Positions 63,801 to 64,000 of a DNA stretch of 64,000 nucleotides are shown one piece after another. The notes beneath the pieces are model-generated. The model did not search any database, was not told the DNA's origin, and worked only from the letters and a program-made list of their open reading frames with translations. How positions within the stretch are numbered: position 1 is the first letter of the stretch; every line of letters begins with the position of its first letter. The translations under genes were made by a program, and so were the position numbers. Source of the DNA: Pseudomonas moorei. GTDB lineage: Bacteria; Pseudomonadota; Gammaproteobacteria; Pseudomonadales; Pseudomonadaceae. Location of the stretch: the NCBI RefSeq assembly GCF_008801475.1, contig NZ_VZPP01000002.1, positions 62,001 through 126,000 of the forward strand. The letters are read 5' to 3'.

Positions 63801-64000
63801 ATGTCCCTGCCTAGCCTGCGCCTCAAAGCCAATGCCGACCGTCGTCTGCGCAACGGTCACTTGTGGGTCTATAGCAACGAAATCGATGTAGCGGCGACCC
63901 CTTTGCACGGTTTCAAGGCCGGCGACCAGGCGATCCTCGAAGCCGCAGGCGGCAAGCCCCTGGGCATCGTTGCCATGAGCCCGAACAACCTGATCTGCGC
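63801..64000 (+). CDS. rlmI: Class I SAM-dependent rRNA methyltransferase, RlmI-like (partial)
   Basis: The window holds only the first 66 codons: SLPSLRLKANADRRLRNGHL, then VYSNEIDVAA and FKAGDQAILEAAGGKPLGIV. This is the N-terminal PUA domain of the RlmI/YccW family, which makes m5C in 23S rRNA. The SAM domain lies beyond the window end, so the exact member is not certain. GGAG precedes the ATG by 8 nt, and a TATACT near 63769 may be its -10 box. Confidence 0.82.
   Translation, partial: MSLPSLRLKANADRRLRNGHLWVYSNEIDVAATPLHGFKAGDQAILEAAGGKPLGIVAMSPNNLIC

Overview
The window is a 64 kb piece of a Pseudomonas chromosome, most likely from the P. fluorescens group. The evidence is the high G+C coding bias, the dense family-typical gene content, the many intergenic REP palindromes with cores such as GGAGCGAGCCTGCTCGCGAT or GTGGCGAGGGAGC, and long blocks in the same order as the P. 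aeruginosa PAO1 region from mutM/coaD through rpoH, metXW, pilT, pyrRBC' and gshB to pilGHIJ-chpA. I see no rRNA, tRNA, prophage, insertion sequence or CRISPR array. Coding density is high and only one gene-free gap exceeds 300 nt.

Layout. 85-6089: bioA, rsmE and a four-gene D-glutamate utilisation locus (dguR divergent from dguABC). 6096-6713: a hemolysin III/TrhA membrane protein. 6933-15141: a complete malonate decarboxylase locus, mdcABCDEGH-madLM on the minus strand with mdcR converging on it. 15375-16432: a small accessory island with a winged-helix/nucleotidyltransferase (MNT) gene, a frameshifted HEPN gene and a twin operator. 16444-26529: the Pil-Chp chemosensory cluster pilGHIJ-chpA-chpC, without pilK and chpB. 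26813-32842: gshB, a tonB3-like gene, algH/yqgE, ruvX, pyrR, pyrB and the inactive pyrC'. 32882-37494: a TM2 protein, an NlpC/P60 peptidase, pilT without pilU, yggS, proC and yggT. 37678-42034: metX, metW, a DUF4426 gene, rdgB, hemW and a DUF3392 gene. 42153-44395 (minus): trmB, thiG, thiS and a DUF423 gene. 44470-49428: mtgA facing rpoH, ftsX, ftsE and ftsY. 49773-55130: an M16 peptidase pair, rsmD, a YheT hydrolase and an AraC regulator. 55182-60634: a sulfurtransferase, a TetR regulator, and the aldehyde dehydrogenase/Tat lipoprotein/GMC oxidoreductase set. 60750-64000: coaD, a ferredoxin, mutM, an HDOD protein and the start of rlmI.

How the genes work together. In the malonate locus, MadLM import malonate; MdcB and MdcG make and attach the prosthetic group on MdcC; MdcH loads malonate; MdcA, MdcD and MdcE run the transfer and decarboxylation cycle. 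In the Dgu locus, DguC senses or binds D-Glu, DguA oxidises it and DguB hydrolyses the reactive imine. The Pil-Chp cluster together with pilT controls type IV pilus motility, but the missing adaptation enzymes, the missing pilU and a shorter ChpA suggest a reduced version. FtsEX controls cell-wall hydrolysis at the septum and FtsY serves SRP-dependent membrane insertion. rpoH has a well-formed AlgU-type promoter that ties cytoplasmic heat shock to envelope stress.

Most notable observations: (1) a REP doublet translated in frame inside chpA; (2) an MNT-HEPN toxin-antitoxin-like module whose HEPN partner is frameshifted and whose promoter carries two TCCC-N5-GGGA half-palindromic operators; (3) a Tat-lipoprotein/GMC oxidoreductase/aldehyde dehydrogenase module that may be an electron-transport-linked alcohol oxidation system; (4) a GGTGCA-type hexanucleotide microsatellite in ftsY. 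I did not find a clearly new large defence or mobile system.
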